Notes: generated by a model not told the origin, from the sequence alone. A stretch of DNA of 64,000 nucleotides from Pseudomonas alkylphenolica (GCF_016009175.1 NZ_JADUCM010000018.1:51561-115560); one strand, 5' to 3'. Positions 35,881-44,940 are shown, counted from the first letter of the stretch. Program-made: numbers and translations.

Positions 35881-36423
35881 TCAGCCGCGCTCGCCGAGCA
35901 ACCATTGCAGCTGGACTTCGTGCTGACCACGGTCGTCGGTGACGAACACCGTCCCTTCGCTGATCATCACATCCCACTTGATCGCCCGTGGCATGTCGGT
36001 GGCCAGGGTCTCCAGCACCTCTTGCGGAACGGCCGCAATGTTCAGGTTCTTGAGGTTTTTAACCGCCGGGACCACCTTGGTCTCCCACACGCGCAGGCTG
36101 CCGTAGGCCAGCAGGCTGGTGCGCTCGGTACGGCGCGAGCACCACGTCAGGCGCTCGGCATCCGGTTGGCCAACCTCGATCCAGTGCAGGATGCGATCAT
36201 CCAGGCTCTTTTCCCACAAGGCGGCCTCATCAACGTCCGACAGGCCACGCCCGAACGTCAGTTGCTCGTTGTACCACAGGGCATAGGCCAGCAGGCGCAC
36301 GGCCATACGCTCTTCGGTTTCCGAAGGGTGGCGGGCAATGGTCTGCTTGACGCTTTCGTAGACACCGCGGTCAAGATCGGTGAGGTTCAGTTCAAACTTG
36401 TAGGTCGTGGAAGGCTGGGCCAT
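35881..36423 (-). CDS. yaeQ: YaeQ family protein, 180 aa
   Basis: Family of conserved proteins with a PD-(D/E)XK-like fold. MAQPSTTYKFELNLTDLDRG opens the protein, ERMAVRLLAYALWYNEQLTF is the conserved helical part, and WIEVGQPDAERLTWCSR carries a candidate active-site Glu. Molecular function is not settled. The start at 36423 is chosen because the protein then matches family length (about 180); a longer frame runs into the divergent CaiB-type gene. It shares a divergent promoter region with that gene. Confidence 0.9.
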   Translation of the reverse strand: MAQPSTTYKFELNLTDLDRGVYESVKQTIARHPSETEERMAVRLLAYALWYNEQLTFGRGLSDVDEAALWEKSLDDRILHWIEVGQPDAERLTWCSRRTERTSLLAYGSLRVWETKVVPAVKNLKNLNIAAVPQEVLETLATDMPRAIKWDVMISEGTVFVTDDRGQHEVQLQWLLGERG

Positions 36424-36553
36424 GGCGGGCGTCTTGCGCTGAGAAAAAGTCGCCCAGTCTAACCGATCCGTACAATCCTTGCCCCGCAGCAGTATCTGAG
36501 CGCGTCGGCGTGTGATAAAAACGGGAGCTCTGACCCGCCGCCACGGACGCCCC

Positions 36554-37753
36554 ATGCCTACACCCAGCAAACCCCTCGCCGGACTGAAAGTCATCGAACT
36601 CGGCACCCTGATCGCCGGGCCTTTTGCTGCGCGCATCTGCGCGGAATTCGGCGCAGAGGTGATCAAGGTCGAGTCCCCGGATGGCGGTGATCCCTTGCGC
36701 AAATGGCGCAAGCTCTATGAAGGCACGTCGCTGTGGTGGTTCGTCCAGGCCCGCAACAAACAGTCGCTGACCCTCAACCTCAAGCACGCCGACGGCATCG
36801 ATATCCTCAAAAAGCTGCTGGCCGACGCTGACATCCTTATCGAGAACTTCCGTCCCGGCGTGCTGGAAAAGCTCGGCCTGGGCTGGGACACCCTCCACGC
36901 GCTGAACCCGAAACTGGTCATGGTGCGGCTGTCCGGCTTCGGTCAGACCGGGCCGATGAAAGACCAGCCCGGCTTCGGCGCTGTCGGTGAGTCCATGGGC
37001 GGCCTGCGGTACATCACCGGCTTTGAAGACCGTCCCCCCGTGCGTACCGGTATTTCCATCGGTGATTCGATCGCAGCGCTGTGGGGCGTGATCGGCGCCT
37101 TGATGGCCCTGCGTCATCGCGAGGTCAACGGTGGTACGGGTCAGGTGGTCGACGTGGCCTTGTACGAGGCCATCTTCGCGATGATGGAAAGCATGGTGCC
37201 GGAGTTCGACGTGTTCGGCTTTATCCGCGAGCGCACGGGCAACATCATGCCGGGCATCACGCCCTCCTCTATTCATACCAGTGCCGACGGCAAGCATGTA
37301 CAGATTGGCGCCAACGGCGATGCGATCTTCAAGCGTTTCATGCTCGCCATCGGCCGCCAGGACCTGGCCGACGATGCGCAACTGGCCAGCAACGATGGCC
37401 GCGATCAGCGCCGCGACGAACTGTATGGCGTTATCGACCGCTGGGCCCGCAGCGTACCGCTGGATGAGCTGATGCAGGTGCTCAACGAGGCTCAGGTGCC
37501 GGCCAGCCGCATCTACAGCGCCGAAGACATGTTCAGCGACCCGCAGTTCCTGGCCCGGGAAATGTTCCTGCAAGCCAAACTGCCTGACGGCAAGCCGTTC
37601 AAGATGCCGGGGATTGTGCCCAAATTGTCGGAAACACCAGGTTCCAGCGAATGGGTCGGTCCGGAACTCGGCGCGCATACCGAGCAACTGCTTGGCGCAC
37701 TGGGCTACGACGCGGCACACATAGCACGCCTGCGCGAGCAAGGGGCGATCTGA
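36554..37753 (+). CDS. CaiB/BaiF-type (class III) CoA-transferase, 399 aa
   Basis: Moves CoA between carboxylic acids through an acyl-enzyme on an aspartate. LAGLKVIELGTLIAGPFAAR at the N terminus and LSGFGQTGPMKDQPGFGAVG are family hallmarks. The probable catalytic Asp is in GISIGDSIAALWG. No acyl-CoA dehydrogenase, ligase or regulator lies beside it, so the substrate cannot be inferred from context. The start at 36554 is the ATG of MPTPSKPLAG; an upstream in-frame start reaches into the divergent yaeQ promoter region. Confidence 0.9.
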   Translation: MPTPSKPLAGLKVIELGTLIAGPFAARICAEFGAEVIKVESPDGGDPLRKWRKLYEGTSLWWFVQARNKQSLTLNLKHADGIDILKKLLADADILIENFRPGVLEKLGLGWDTLHALNPKLVMVRLSGFGQTGPMKDQPGFGAVGESMGGLRYITGFEDRPPVRTGISIGDSIAALWGVIGALMALRHREVNGGTGQVVDVALYEAIFAMMESMVPEFDVFGFIRERTGNIMPGITPSSIHTSADGKHVQIGANGDAIFKRFMLAIGRQDLADDAQLASNDGRDQRRDELYGVIDRWARSVPLDELMQVLNEAQVPASRIYSAEDMFSDPQFLAREMFLQAKLPDGKPFKMPGIVPKLSETPGSSEWVGPELGAHTEQLLGALGYDAAHIARLREQGAI

Positions 37754-37800
37754 CGCATTACGCCTCACCCTGTTACCGGCTGGACGGTGGAGACTCGCAC

Positions 37801-38685
37801 ATGATCGAACGCAGGCGGCAGCGCGTTGGTACCCTGCTGGCACTACTTTTCTGTGCAGTGGGCGCCAGCCTGCCCGGTACTGCCTGGGCCAAGGAGCGCT
37901 TGCTGTGGCTGCTACGCGACCTGCCGCCATTGACCGTCTTCGAAGGCTCCGGCAAAGGCCAGGGGGTGGTGGATCAACTGCTGCCGATGCTGATCGAGGC
38001 CATGCCCGAATATGACCACAGCATCATCCGGGTCAATCGTGCACGGGGCACGCAAATGCTTCAGGAAGGCCGCTTTACCTGTGACCCCACCTTGCTCTGG
38101 ACCCCTGAGCGCGCCCGCTATGTGCACTTTGCCAAGCCGAGCCTGGGTGTGCTCAGCAGCGGTGTGGTGGTACGCAAGCAGGACCAGGCGCTGCTGACAC
38201 CCTATGTAGAAAACCAGGCACTTGATTTGCGCGGTCTGCTCGAAGGCACGTCACTCAAACTGGGGGTAGTGGCTGAACGCAGCTACAGCCCACCTGTCGA
38301 CGCCTTGCTCAAGACCCTGCCAGAGCAGACCCTCAGCCGCCACTATGGCAACGATGCGGTAACCAACCTGCTGCAGATGCAAAAGCGCGAGCGCCTGCAA
38401 CTGCTGCTGGGCTACTGGCCGGAAGTCCGCTACCTGGTCCAGCAGCAGCACTGGGCAACCGAAGACTACCGGTTTTACCCGATCCAGGGCGTCACCCGCT
38501 ACCAGTTCATCCACATCGGCTGCTCCGACACGCCACTGGGGCGCGAAGCGGTCAGCCACATCAACGAACTGCTCATGCCCTTGCGCCGAGACGTCCTGCC
38601 AGCGCTCTATGCACACTGGCTTGATCCGCACATGCGCGAGCAATACATGCAGGAAAGCCAACAGTTTTTCATCGCCCCCCAGTGA
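37801..38685 (+). CDS. Periplasmic binding-protein-like protein (SBP_bac_3/TIGR02285 type), 294 aa
   Basis: Secreted protein of unknown function. The signal peptide ends near GTAWA-KERLLW (about residue 27). The mature chain has the two-lobed binding-protein pattern (WLLRDLPPLTVFEGSGKGQG, FAKPSLGVLSSGVVVRKQD). It starts 47 bases after the CoA-transferase stop. It is not associated with ABC permease genes and may be a sensor- or receptor-linked ligand-binding protein. The hybrid kinase downstream also carries two domains of this fold. An intrinsic terminator follows. Confidence 0.8.
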   Translation: MIERRRQRVGTLLALLFCAVGASLPGTAWAKERLLWLLRDLPPLTVFEGSGKGQGVVDQLLPMLIEAMPEYDHSIIRVNRARGTQMLQEGRFTCDPTLLWTPERARYVHFAKPSLGVLSSGVVVRKQDQALLTPYVENQALDLRGLLEGTSLKLGVVAERSYSPPVDALLKTLPEQTLSRHYGNDAVTNLLQMQKRERLQLLLGYWPEVRYLVQQQHWATEDYRFYPIQGVTRYQFIHIGCSDTPLGREAVSHINELLMPLRRDVLPALYAHWLDPHMREQYMQESQQFFIAPQ

Positions 38686-38733
38686 GCAGGCAAAAAGAAA
38701 CCCCGGGCGTTGGGGAGCCGACCGGGGCTAAAC

Positions 38734-38755
38734 AAAAGTCCCGCAGGACTTTTTT
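38734..38755 (+). terminator. Intrinsic terminator
   Basis: A perfect 8-bp stem AAAAGTCC/GGACTTTT with a four-base loop CGCA, ending in TTTTTT. It lies 49 bases after the stop of the binding-protein-like gene. A second GC-rich hairpin precedes it (38701-38727). Confidence 0.8.
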
Positions 38756-38835
38756 GCGACAGTTGAAAGGCATCGGAGCAAAACGCCAGTCAACCGCTCT
38801 CGTCAGATCTGAGTGCCCGCCGAACCAAAGGTTCC

Positions 38836-39132
38836 TTACAGGCCGAGTGTTTGTCCGCGCTGATGCTGTACCTGCTGCAGCGCTGCAATCATCGATGGCT
38901 GCAGTCGCCCTTCGACCACCCGTAAATCACGCTGCAAACCATCAACCAGGTCGATCAGCAGGCGCTGGTCTTCAAGCTCGCCAAGCGACACCGAGCGCTG
39001 TACAACGGGGTGGCTAGACTCATCAAAGACCTGCAAGGTGAAATGGCCGGGCTGTTCGTGTCGAACCAGCGTGACGTGATACGGTGCCAATGCTTCAGTT
39101 AGCAACAAGCCAATACGTTTCATCTTGTCCAC
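38836..39132 (-). CDS. Small conserved protein, DUF3509-like, 98 aa
   Basis: Function unknown. The sequence (LLTEALAPYHVTLVRHEQPG, HFTLQVFDESSHPVVQRSVS, RLLIDLVDGLQRDLRVVEGR) resembles the DUF3509 group I associate with Pseudomonas. No signal peptide or membrane segment is visible. Start: GTG at 39132 (AGGTGA just upstream) or ATG at 39123. It lies in the gap between the binding-protein-like gene and the NarL-type regulator, on the opposite strand to both. Confidence 0.6.
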   Translation of the reverse strand: MDKMKRIGLLLTEALAPYHVTLVRHEQPGHFTLQVFDESSHPVVQRSVSLGELEDQRLLIDLVDGLQRDLRVVEGRLQPSMIAALQQVQHQRGQTLGL

Positions 39133-39276
39133 TGCTCACCTACCTGTTTTCAAGGGATACACGAATGACCCCGAACCTTGCGGGAAAGTTCTATCGGTTT
39201 GGTTCACTGTCCGTTCACCGAGCATGACTGCCAACAATGACAGTTTGAATCAGCCAATGGTCTTACGGAGACTGCT

Positions 39277-39939
39277 TTGAGTAATTCCCCCACGCGCCCC
39301 TTGCGCATTGTCCTGGCCGACGACCATCCGATCTTTCGCATCGGCCTGCAGGCTGTGCTCGAGCAGATCCCCGGTGTGCGTGTCGTCGCTCAGGCCGGCA
39401 GCCCGACAGAACTGTTGGGCCACCTGCAGGCGACGGAATGTGATGTGGTCGTGACCGACTTCATGATGCCGGTAGAACAGCAGAACGATGGTTTGAAACT
39501 GCTCGAGCAAATACGCCGACAGTTTCCGACGCTGCCCATCCTGGTGGTGACCATGCTCAACAACGCCGGGTTGTTCCGGGCAATGCTCACCCTGGGGGTC
39601 AACGGTCTGCTGAGCAAGGCCAGCCTGGCTGACGAGCTGCCCCAGGCGATCGGCTGCCTGCGGCGCGGCAGGAACTACCTGGCCGCCTCGGTGCAACACC
39701 TGCTGCTTCAGGATGGCGCGGTACGCGAAGACATGATCGGTGTACAGGAGTCCCTGTCACCCAAGGAGCTGGAAGTCACCCGACTGCTTGCCGCAGGCCA
39801 TACGGTGAGCCAGATCGCGGCCCTGCTCAATCGCAGCAAACAGACCGTCAGTACCCAGAAGGTCAGTGCCATGCGCAAACTCGGCCTGGCCAATGATGCG
39901 GCACTCTTTCTTTACCTGCAGGAACACGGCCTGAGCTGA
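39277..39939 (+). CDS. NarL/FixJ-type response regulator (RocA/BvgA-like), 220 aa
   Basis: A receiver domain (about 9-128, phospho-acceptor Asp61 in VVVTDFMMP) is joined to a LuxR-type helix-turn-helix (LSPKELEVTRLLAAGHTVSQ, about 150-205). The start is TTG at 39277, with GGAGA nine bases upstream; the protein begins MSNSPTRPLRIVLADDHPIF. It resembles RocA1/SadR-type and BvgA-type transcription regulators. The next gene is convergent and its stop codon abuts this one. The probable kinase partner is the hybrid sensor at 41256-44852 (inference). Confidence 0.9.
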   Translation: MSNSPTRPLRIVLADDHPIFRIGLQAVLEQIPGVRVVAQAGSPTELLGHLQATECDVVVTDFMMPVEQQNDGLKLLEQIRRQFPTLPILVVTMLNNAGLFRAMLTLGVNGLLSKASLADELPQAIGCLRRGRNYLAASVQHLLLQDGAVREDMIGVQESLSPKELEVTRLLAAGHTVSQIAALLNRSKQTVSTQKVSAMRKLGLANDAALFLYLQEHGLS

Positions 39940-39949
39940 TCAGGCCGTG
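39925..39949. terminator. Hairpin spanning two abutting convergent stop codons
   Basis: A perfect 10-bp stem CACGGCCTGA/TCAGGCCGTG with loop GCTGA. The bases TGATCA at 39937-39942 hold the stop of the plus-strand regulator and, back to back, the stop of the minus-strand REC-EAL gene. No T-run follows on either strand, so it may work as a weak or RNA-processing terminator rather than a classical one. Confidence 0.5.
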
Positions 39950-41160
39950 GCCAGCTGGGCGATACTGGTCTCATCGCGCTTGCCAACCCACTCCAGCAAT
40001 TCGGCCCCCGGCATGGGCCTGGCAATGAAGTACCCTTGCATGACGGGCTGCCCCAGCGCCTTGATGGCCTGCAGATCCTCTCCCGTCTCAACCCCTTCGA
40101 CCACCACCCTCAGGTTCATGCGCCGCGCCATGATCAAGGCACCGGCAACCACGGCGGCCTTGCGTCCGTCAGTGGCCATGCCGCGTACGAACTGGCTGGG
40201 CAGTTTCAACTCACTGAACGGCAGCTCCAGCAAACGCTGGACGTTGGAACCGTCCATGCCGAAATCGTCAATGGACAGCTGACAGCCAAGGATGCGCAAG
40301 TGCAGGAGGCCTTCAAGCTGATGCTCGTCCGGCGTGCAGCCGACGGTTTCGATCATTTCCAGGGTCAGGGCGCTGGCGGCAACAGCGTGGCGCTCAAGCG
40401 CCGCTTTGACCTGATCGTGCAAATCGGGGCGAGCCAGCATGTGCGGCGTGATGTTCACGGCCACAGGCAGCGCATTGCCGGTTTGTGCTTTAAAGCGCGC
40501 GCTGAACGCCAGTGCCTGGTCCAGCACATGCAAACTCAAGGTGTCGAGCAGACCGGCGCGCTCGATCAGCCGAAGAAACTGCCCGGGGTACAACAAGCCA
40601 AGGCAGGGATGCTGCCAACGCACCAGGGCTTCGACGCCCACCAGCTTGCCGTCGTGTGCCACCTTCGGCTGATAGTGCGCCCCCCACTGATTCTGGCCCT
40701 CGGCCAGTTGCGCGGCTGTCAGATCCAGCAGCTCGGGATACTGTGGCAGCCTCACCACCGCGGGCGGTGTGCAATCCTGCTCCAGGTACCGACGCAGCAG
40801 CTGATGCAGAACGATGCTGCTGGCCGGCTTTTGCACACAGCCCAGGACATTGACGCCCATGTGCCGGGCCAGTTTGCCAACGCTATCGATTACACAGGCC
40901 TCGGCACCGCTGAGGATGATCACCGAGGCCGCCAGGCCACTTTCAGCCAGGTGACGGATGAACGCCAGGCCGTCCGGACCCTCCATGTGCAAATCACAAA
41001 TGGCGATATCAACCGGCCCGCGGCGTGACAGCACCTGGCAGGCGACATCGACGGACTCGGCGGTCAACACATCGAACACGCCATTGGCATTGAGCATTTG
41101 ATGCAATGCCATGAGCTGGAAAGGATGATCCTCCAGAATCAGAACTTTGAGTGAATGCAT
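39940..41160 (-). CDS. REC-EAL response regulator (RocR-like cyclic-di-GMP phosphodiesterase), 406 aa
   Basis: A receiver domain (about 4-125, Asp56 in AICDLHMEG) is followed by an EAL domain (about 155-395). Of the catalytic set, Glu177 (VEALVRW), Asn236, Glu268, Glu271, Asp298/Asp299 (SIDDFG), Lys319, Glu355 (VVEGVE) and Gln375 are present. But the usual KLD after Lys319 reads KLP (Pro321), and the DFGxGxSS loop reads GMDGSN. So it may be active, weakened or a sensor-like domain. The layout matches RocR. The start at 41160 (MHSLKVLILED) is preferred; the ribosome site is weak. It lies 95 bases downstream of the hybrid kinase stop and is probably co-transcribed. Confidence 0.88.
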   Translation of the reverse strand: MHSLKVLILEDHPFQLMALHQMLNANGVFDVLTAESVDVACQVLSRRGPVDIAICDLHMEGPDGLAFIRHLAESGLAASVIILSGAEACVIDSVGKLARHMGVNVLGCVQKPASSIVLHQLLRRYLEQDCTPPAVVRLPQYPELLDLTAAQLAEGQNQWGAHYQPKVAHDGKLVGVEALVRWQHPCLGLLYPGQFLRLIERAGLLDTLSLHVLDQALAFSARFKAQTGNALPVAVNITPHMLARPDLHDQVKAALERHAVAASALTLEMIETVGCTPDEHQLEGLLHLRILGCQLSIDDFGMDGSNVQRLLELPFSELKLPSQFVRGMATDGRKAAVVAGALIMARRMNLRVVVEGVETGEDLQAIKALGQPVMQGYFIARPMPGAELLEWVGKRDETSIAQLATA

Positions 41161-41255
41161 ACTCGCTACCCCCGCAGTTGCCGTCATGTGCGACAGCACG
41201 GGGGCTACTTTAGGCAACTATGCCCTGCCAACCTATCGGACAAGTCCTAAAGTAC

Positions 41256-44200
41256 TCAAGGCGCTTTCGACAGCTCCCGCTCTACATCTGCATCAAGCTG
41301 CAACAACACCTGCTCCAGCGCCGCCCAGGCAGTCTCTAGCTCATCCGGGCCTGGTGCCTGGGATGCCTGGCGCAATGCCGCACACGCCTGAGCCAAAGGC
41401 ACCGCATCAATCAGGCATGCCACCCCCTCAAGGCGATGCAACGAGGCCCGCACAGCATCCACGGCAAAAGCTGACACGGCCTTGTTGAGCATCACCTGCT
41501 CTTCACCGAGGTTCTTGTGCAACTCCAACAACATGCGGCGCATGATGACCGGATCGGCCTGGGTCATTTGCTGCAGCGCCTGCATCCTGAAACTGTGCAG
41601 GGGCGCCCACGCCGAGATGGTCCCGGCCAGCCGATCCAGCGAAACAGGTTTGACCAGCAAATCGTCCATTCCCGCCTCCAGGCACCGGTCGCGCTCGTCT
41701 TTCAAGGCGTTGGCGGTGTAGCCGATGATCGCGGTTGCCGCCCGCTGCTGCTCGCTCTCCAGGTGCCGAATGGCTCGCGCCAAGGCATACCCACTCATCA
41801 CCGGCATGTTGCAATCGGTCAGGAGCAGATCGAATTGTTCGTGCTGCCAGCACTCCAGTGCCGCCTGGCCATTGTCCACCGCCACCACTTGATGCCCAAG
41901 AAACTCCAGCTGTTGCATGAGCACCAGGCGACTGGCAGAGAGATCGTCTACCACCAGCACACGTCGTGCGGGGGTATTCTGGCGCAGCGCAGCCACGGGG
42001 GTGGACCGCTCCTGCTTCTGCTGCACCGGCTCCAGCATCAGCGTCACCTCAACCTCAGTACCCTCGCCCAACACGCTGTGCAGGCTGATCGAACCGCCCA
42101 TCAGTTCTACCAGCTGTCGACAGATACTCAGGCCAAGGCCACTGCCTCCGTACTCTGTGGCCGAGGCGGCGCTGGCCTGGGTAAAAGGCGTGAACAGCTC
42201 ACGCTGCTGCTGGTCACTGATGCCTATGCCGGTGTCTCGCACACAAAGGCGCAGCCCGACCGCCAATGGGGAATCCTCCCCGGTACGGCTGATTTCGACA
42301 GTCACCTGGCCAAGGTGGGTAAATTTCAGGGCGTTGCTCACCAGGTTGATCAACACCTGGCGCAAGCGCACCGGGTCAAACCAGTAGGTGCCTTGCGTGT
42401 CATCGGCGACTTGCAGGCGCAGTGCCAGTCCTTGTGCCAGCGCCTGGCTGCGAAACTGGGTGATGACACTTTCGGCAAACGGCACCAGCGCCACTGCCTG
42501 TGGCGTAAGCTGAAGGCTGCCAGCCTCGATGCGGGCCAGGTCCAGGCTGTCACCGATCAGGGCGATCAGTTCACGTGCCGAGCGATACGCGGTCTCCAGC
42601 CTCGACGATGGCTCCTGCCCGAGCGCCAGGGCGCTTTCGCGCTCCAGTTCCAGCAAGCCAATGATCACCGCCATCGGTGTACGGATCTCGTGGCTCATGG
42701 TGGCCAAAAATGCACTTTTTGCCTGGTTGGCCTGCTCGGCATGCTGGCGGGCCTCTACCAGGTCCGCCTCCAGTCGCTTGCGATCGGTGATGTCGATCCA
42801 GCCGCCGAGCAAGCCCTGCAATTGGCCATCGGCATTGTAAAACGGCACGGTCCATTGATAGGCGTCGATCGGCACGCCTTGCAGCTTGATCCGGCGATCG
42901 ACGAACACCGGCTTGGGGTCTTTGAGCAGGTTCAGGTAGTCGGCGTGCATTTTCGCCGACAGGTGCGGGGGAATCGACGCATTATCGGTTACTCGAAGCC
43001 CCCTGACCTCATCCAGGCGCACCGAAAACGCCTCTTCATAGCTTCTGTTGCACGAGAGCAGCCGCCCTTCCAGGTCACGCACATAGATCGGGTTGGGGAT
43101 ACCGTCGAGCAGTGCACGCTTGAACGCCAGCTGATCATTGAGCGCCGCCTCGGCTTTCTCGCGCTGCATGATCTGTGCACGCAGGCGGCTGCTCCATACA
43201 AACGATGCCACACCAAACAGCAGTGCTGCGGCGACGGCCCAGAACACCCAGGGCGGAATCCGTTGCCACACCGGCGCAGGCGGCGCCAAGGCCCCCAGCC
43301 ATTTCATCCGCAAGGCGCGCAAGTCGGCAACCGGCATGGCCTCCAGTGCCTTGTTCAGAATACTCTCAAGCTCCGGTGCGCTGCGCCTGACCGAAAACCG
43401 GTCCGGCGCCCACTTGCCTTCGACCCCGCGCCCGACCTTCAGTACCGGATCACTGTTCAGTGCGCCGTATGCCCCGACCTCACTGTCGATGGTCGCCATG
43501 GCCTGGCCATTGCGCACTTTCTCCCGGGCTTGCTCCAGCGATTCCACCAGCAACAGGCGGATGCCGGGATGGGACTGGCGAATGCTGGCTTCCAGGGCAT
43601 GCTCGGCGGGCAGCGCCAGGGTTTCGCCGTTCAGTTCATCGAGCGACGCCAATCCCAGGTTCGCCTGGCGCACGATGAACACCCAGCTTTGCCCACCCAG
43701 CGAATGGGTAAAGTTGAGAAACACCCTTCGCTGCGGCGTCTCGCTCAGCGTGGTGCTCATGTCCGCCTGCTCCTGCTCCAGCAGGGCCAGGCTCTGGGCA
43801 ATGGATGAAGACGGCTTGAACACGAACTGCAGCCCGGTCAGCTGCGCAATCGCCGCCAACACGTCACGGTTCAGCCCGACCCAGGCGCCCTGACGATTGC
43901 GGAACAGGTACGGCGGATACTGGCTGCCGACGACCGTTACGGTCGGATGCTGGGCAATCCATTGGTGTTCCTGCGCGCTCAGCTGGACACGCCGGTGGGC
44001 CACATCAGAACCCAGTCCGGAGGTCCAGCGCTGGAGGATTTCGCGCCGTACCGGGTCGTCGATACTGCTCAGCGCACGGTCGAACATCCCTTGCAGCAGA
44101 TGGTCCTGGGCGCGCAGGGCGAAGGCAAAGCCGATCGCCGGCAGCTCGCTGGGACCGACCACCTGCAAGCCCAGGTAAGGTCGCAGCGTACTGTAGGCGC

Positions 44201-44852
44201 GAACAATGATTTCGTTACCGATAAACGCATCCACCTCGCCCTGGTTCAACGCTTCCAGGGCGCTACTGAGGTTGGGCGCCAGAATTACCTGGCTGCCGGG
44301 ATACACCTGATGCACCACACGCGTGTCGGCATAGCCGTCGAGCAGCACGATTTTCATGCCGTCGAGTGATTTGGCGGGTAAAGGGGCGCCGCCGCGTACT
44401 ACCACCATGGAACGATCGGGAATGTAGTCATCGGTAAACACCAGCTCCGGCACACTGCGCTCAAAGCCATTGGCGCTGGTCAGAACATCAATCGAGCCCT
44501 GGTGCAGGGCTTCGATCGCTTCTTCGCGCCGGGTGAAGGCCAGCACCTGGGTCTTGACCCCCAGGCGCGCGGCCACCAGACTCAGGTAGTCGGCGCTGAT
44601 GCCCTGATAGCGATTACGGTCAATGGTGATGTCTACCGGCTCATAGTCGGCCGAGGAGATCCCTACCCGTAACAGCCGTGCAGGGCCGAGCCACCGCTGT
44701 TCTTCCAGGCTCAGCGCAAAGGGCTCGAGCGTGGTGAACGGTGGTGCCAGGGTAAATGGCAGGCTCTGCGCAGCATGCGCCCAGCCTGCACTGAGAACCC
44801 ATAACAGGCAGGCCAGCACAAGCCCGGCTGTTCGACTGCATCCTGTGCTCAT
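41256..44852 (-). CDS. BvgS-type hybrid sensor kinase with two periplasmic binding domains (RocS-like), 1198 aa
   Basis: Inner-membrane sensor that likely feeds phosphate to the neighbouring regulators. Signal peptide (to about residue 28, AGWAHAA-QS), two SBP_bac_3 domains (about 60-285 and 300-520), TM helix (about 534-555), PAS domain (about 575-690), HisKA with His721 (MSHEIRTPM), HATPase (NLVSNALKFTHLG, DTGIGI, GGSGLGLSI), receiver with Asp1013 (LLTDCNMPVMSG) and HPt with His1139. The HPt motif reads HRLEG where HxLKG is usual. The start at 44852 gives a clean signal peptide; a longer frame adds an unconvincing leader. This is the BvgS/EvgS/RocS1 architecture. Confidence 0.92.
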   Translation of the reverse strand: MSTGCSRTAGLVLACLLWVLSAGWAHAAQSLPFTLAPPFTTLEPFALSLEEQRWLGPARLLRVGISSADYEPVDITIDRNRYQGISADYLSLVAARLGVKTQVLAFTRREEAIEALHQGSIDVLTSANGFERSVPELVFTDDYIPDRSMVVVRGGAPLPAKSLDGMKIVLLDGYADTRVVHQVYPGSQVILAPNLSSALEALNQGEVDAFIGNEIIVRAYSTLRPYLGLQVVGPSELPAIGFAFALRAQDHLLQGMFDRALSSIDDPVRREILQRWTSGLGSDVAHRRVQLSAQEHQWIAQHPTVTVVGSQYPPYLFRNRQGAWVGLNRDVLAAIAQLTGLQFVFKPSSSIAQSLALLEQEQADMSTTLSETPQRRVFLNFTHSLGGQSWVFIVRQANLGLASLDELNGETLALPAEHALEASIRQSHPGIRLLLVESLEQAREKVRNGQAMATIDSEVGAYGALNSDPVLKVGRGVEGKWAPDRFSVRRSAPELESILNKALEAMPVADLRALRMKWLGALAPPAPVWQRIPPWVFWAVAAALLFGVASFVWSSRLRAQIMQREKAEAALNDQLAFKRALLDGIPNPIYVRDLEGRLLSCNRSYEEAFSVRLDEVRGLRVTDNASIPPHLSAKMHADYLNLLKDPKPVFVDRRIKLQGVPIDAYQWTVPFYNADGQLQGLLGGWIDITDRKRLEADLVEARQHAEQANQAKSAFLATMSHEIRTPMAVIIGLLELERESALALGQEPSSRLETAYRSARELIALIGDSLDLARIEAGSLQLTPQAVALVPFAESVITQFRSQALAQGLALRLQVADDTQGTYWFDPVRLRQVLINLVSNALKFTHLGQVTVEISRTGEDSPLAVGLRLCVRDTGIGISDQQQRELFTPFTQASAASATEYGGSGLGLSICRQLVELMGGSISLHSVLGEGTEVEVTLMLEPVQQKQERSTPVAALRQNTPARRVLVVDDLSASRLVLMQQLEFLGHQVVAVDNGQAALECWQHEQFDLLLTDCNMPVMSGYALARAIRHLESEQQRAATAIIGYTANALKDERDRCLEAGMDDLLVKPVSLDRLAGTISAWAPLHSFRMQALQQMTQADPVIMRRMLLELHKNLGEEQVMLNKAVSAFAVDAVRASLHRLEGVACLIDAVPLAQACAALRQASQAPGPDELETAWAALEQVLLQLDADVERELSKAP

Positions 44853-44892
44853 TGCTGCATCATCCGTGTTTCTGACCTTGGCCAGTGTAGAA

Positions 44893-44922
44893 ACAAAAAA
44901 GCCCGTCAGGGACGGGCTTTTT
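44893..44922 (-). terminator. Intrinsic terminator of thrC
   Basis: Stem AGCCCGTC/GACGGGCT with loop AGG (CCT on the transcribed strand), flanked by an A-run on one side and a T-run on the other. It lies 19 bases after the thrC stop and upstream of the hybrid kinase start, so it insulates the kinase gene from the threonine operon. It could work in both directions. Confidence 0.85.
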
Positions 44923-44940
44923 CGTGTGCCTATCGAGGGG

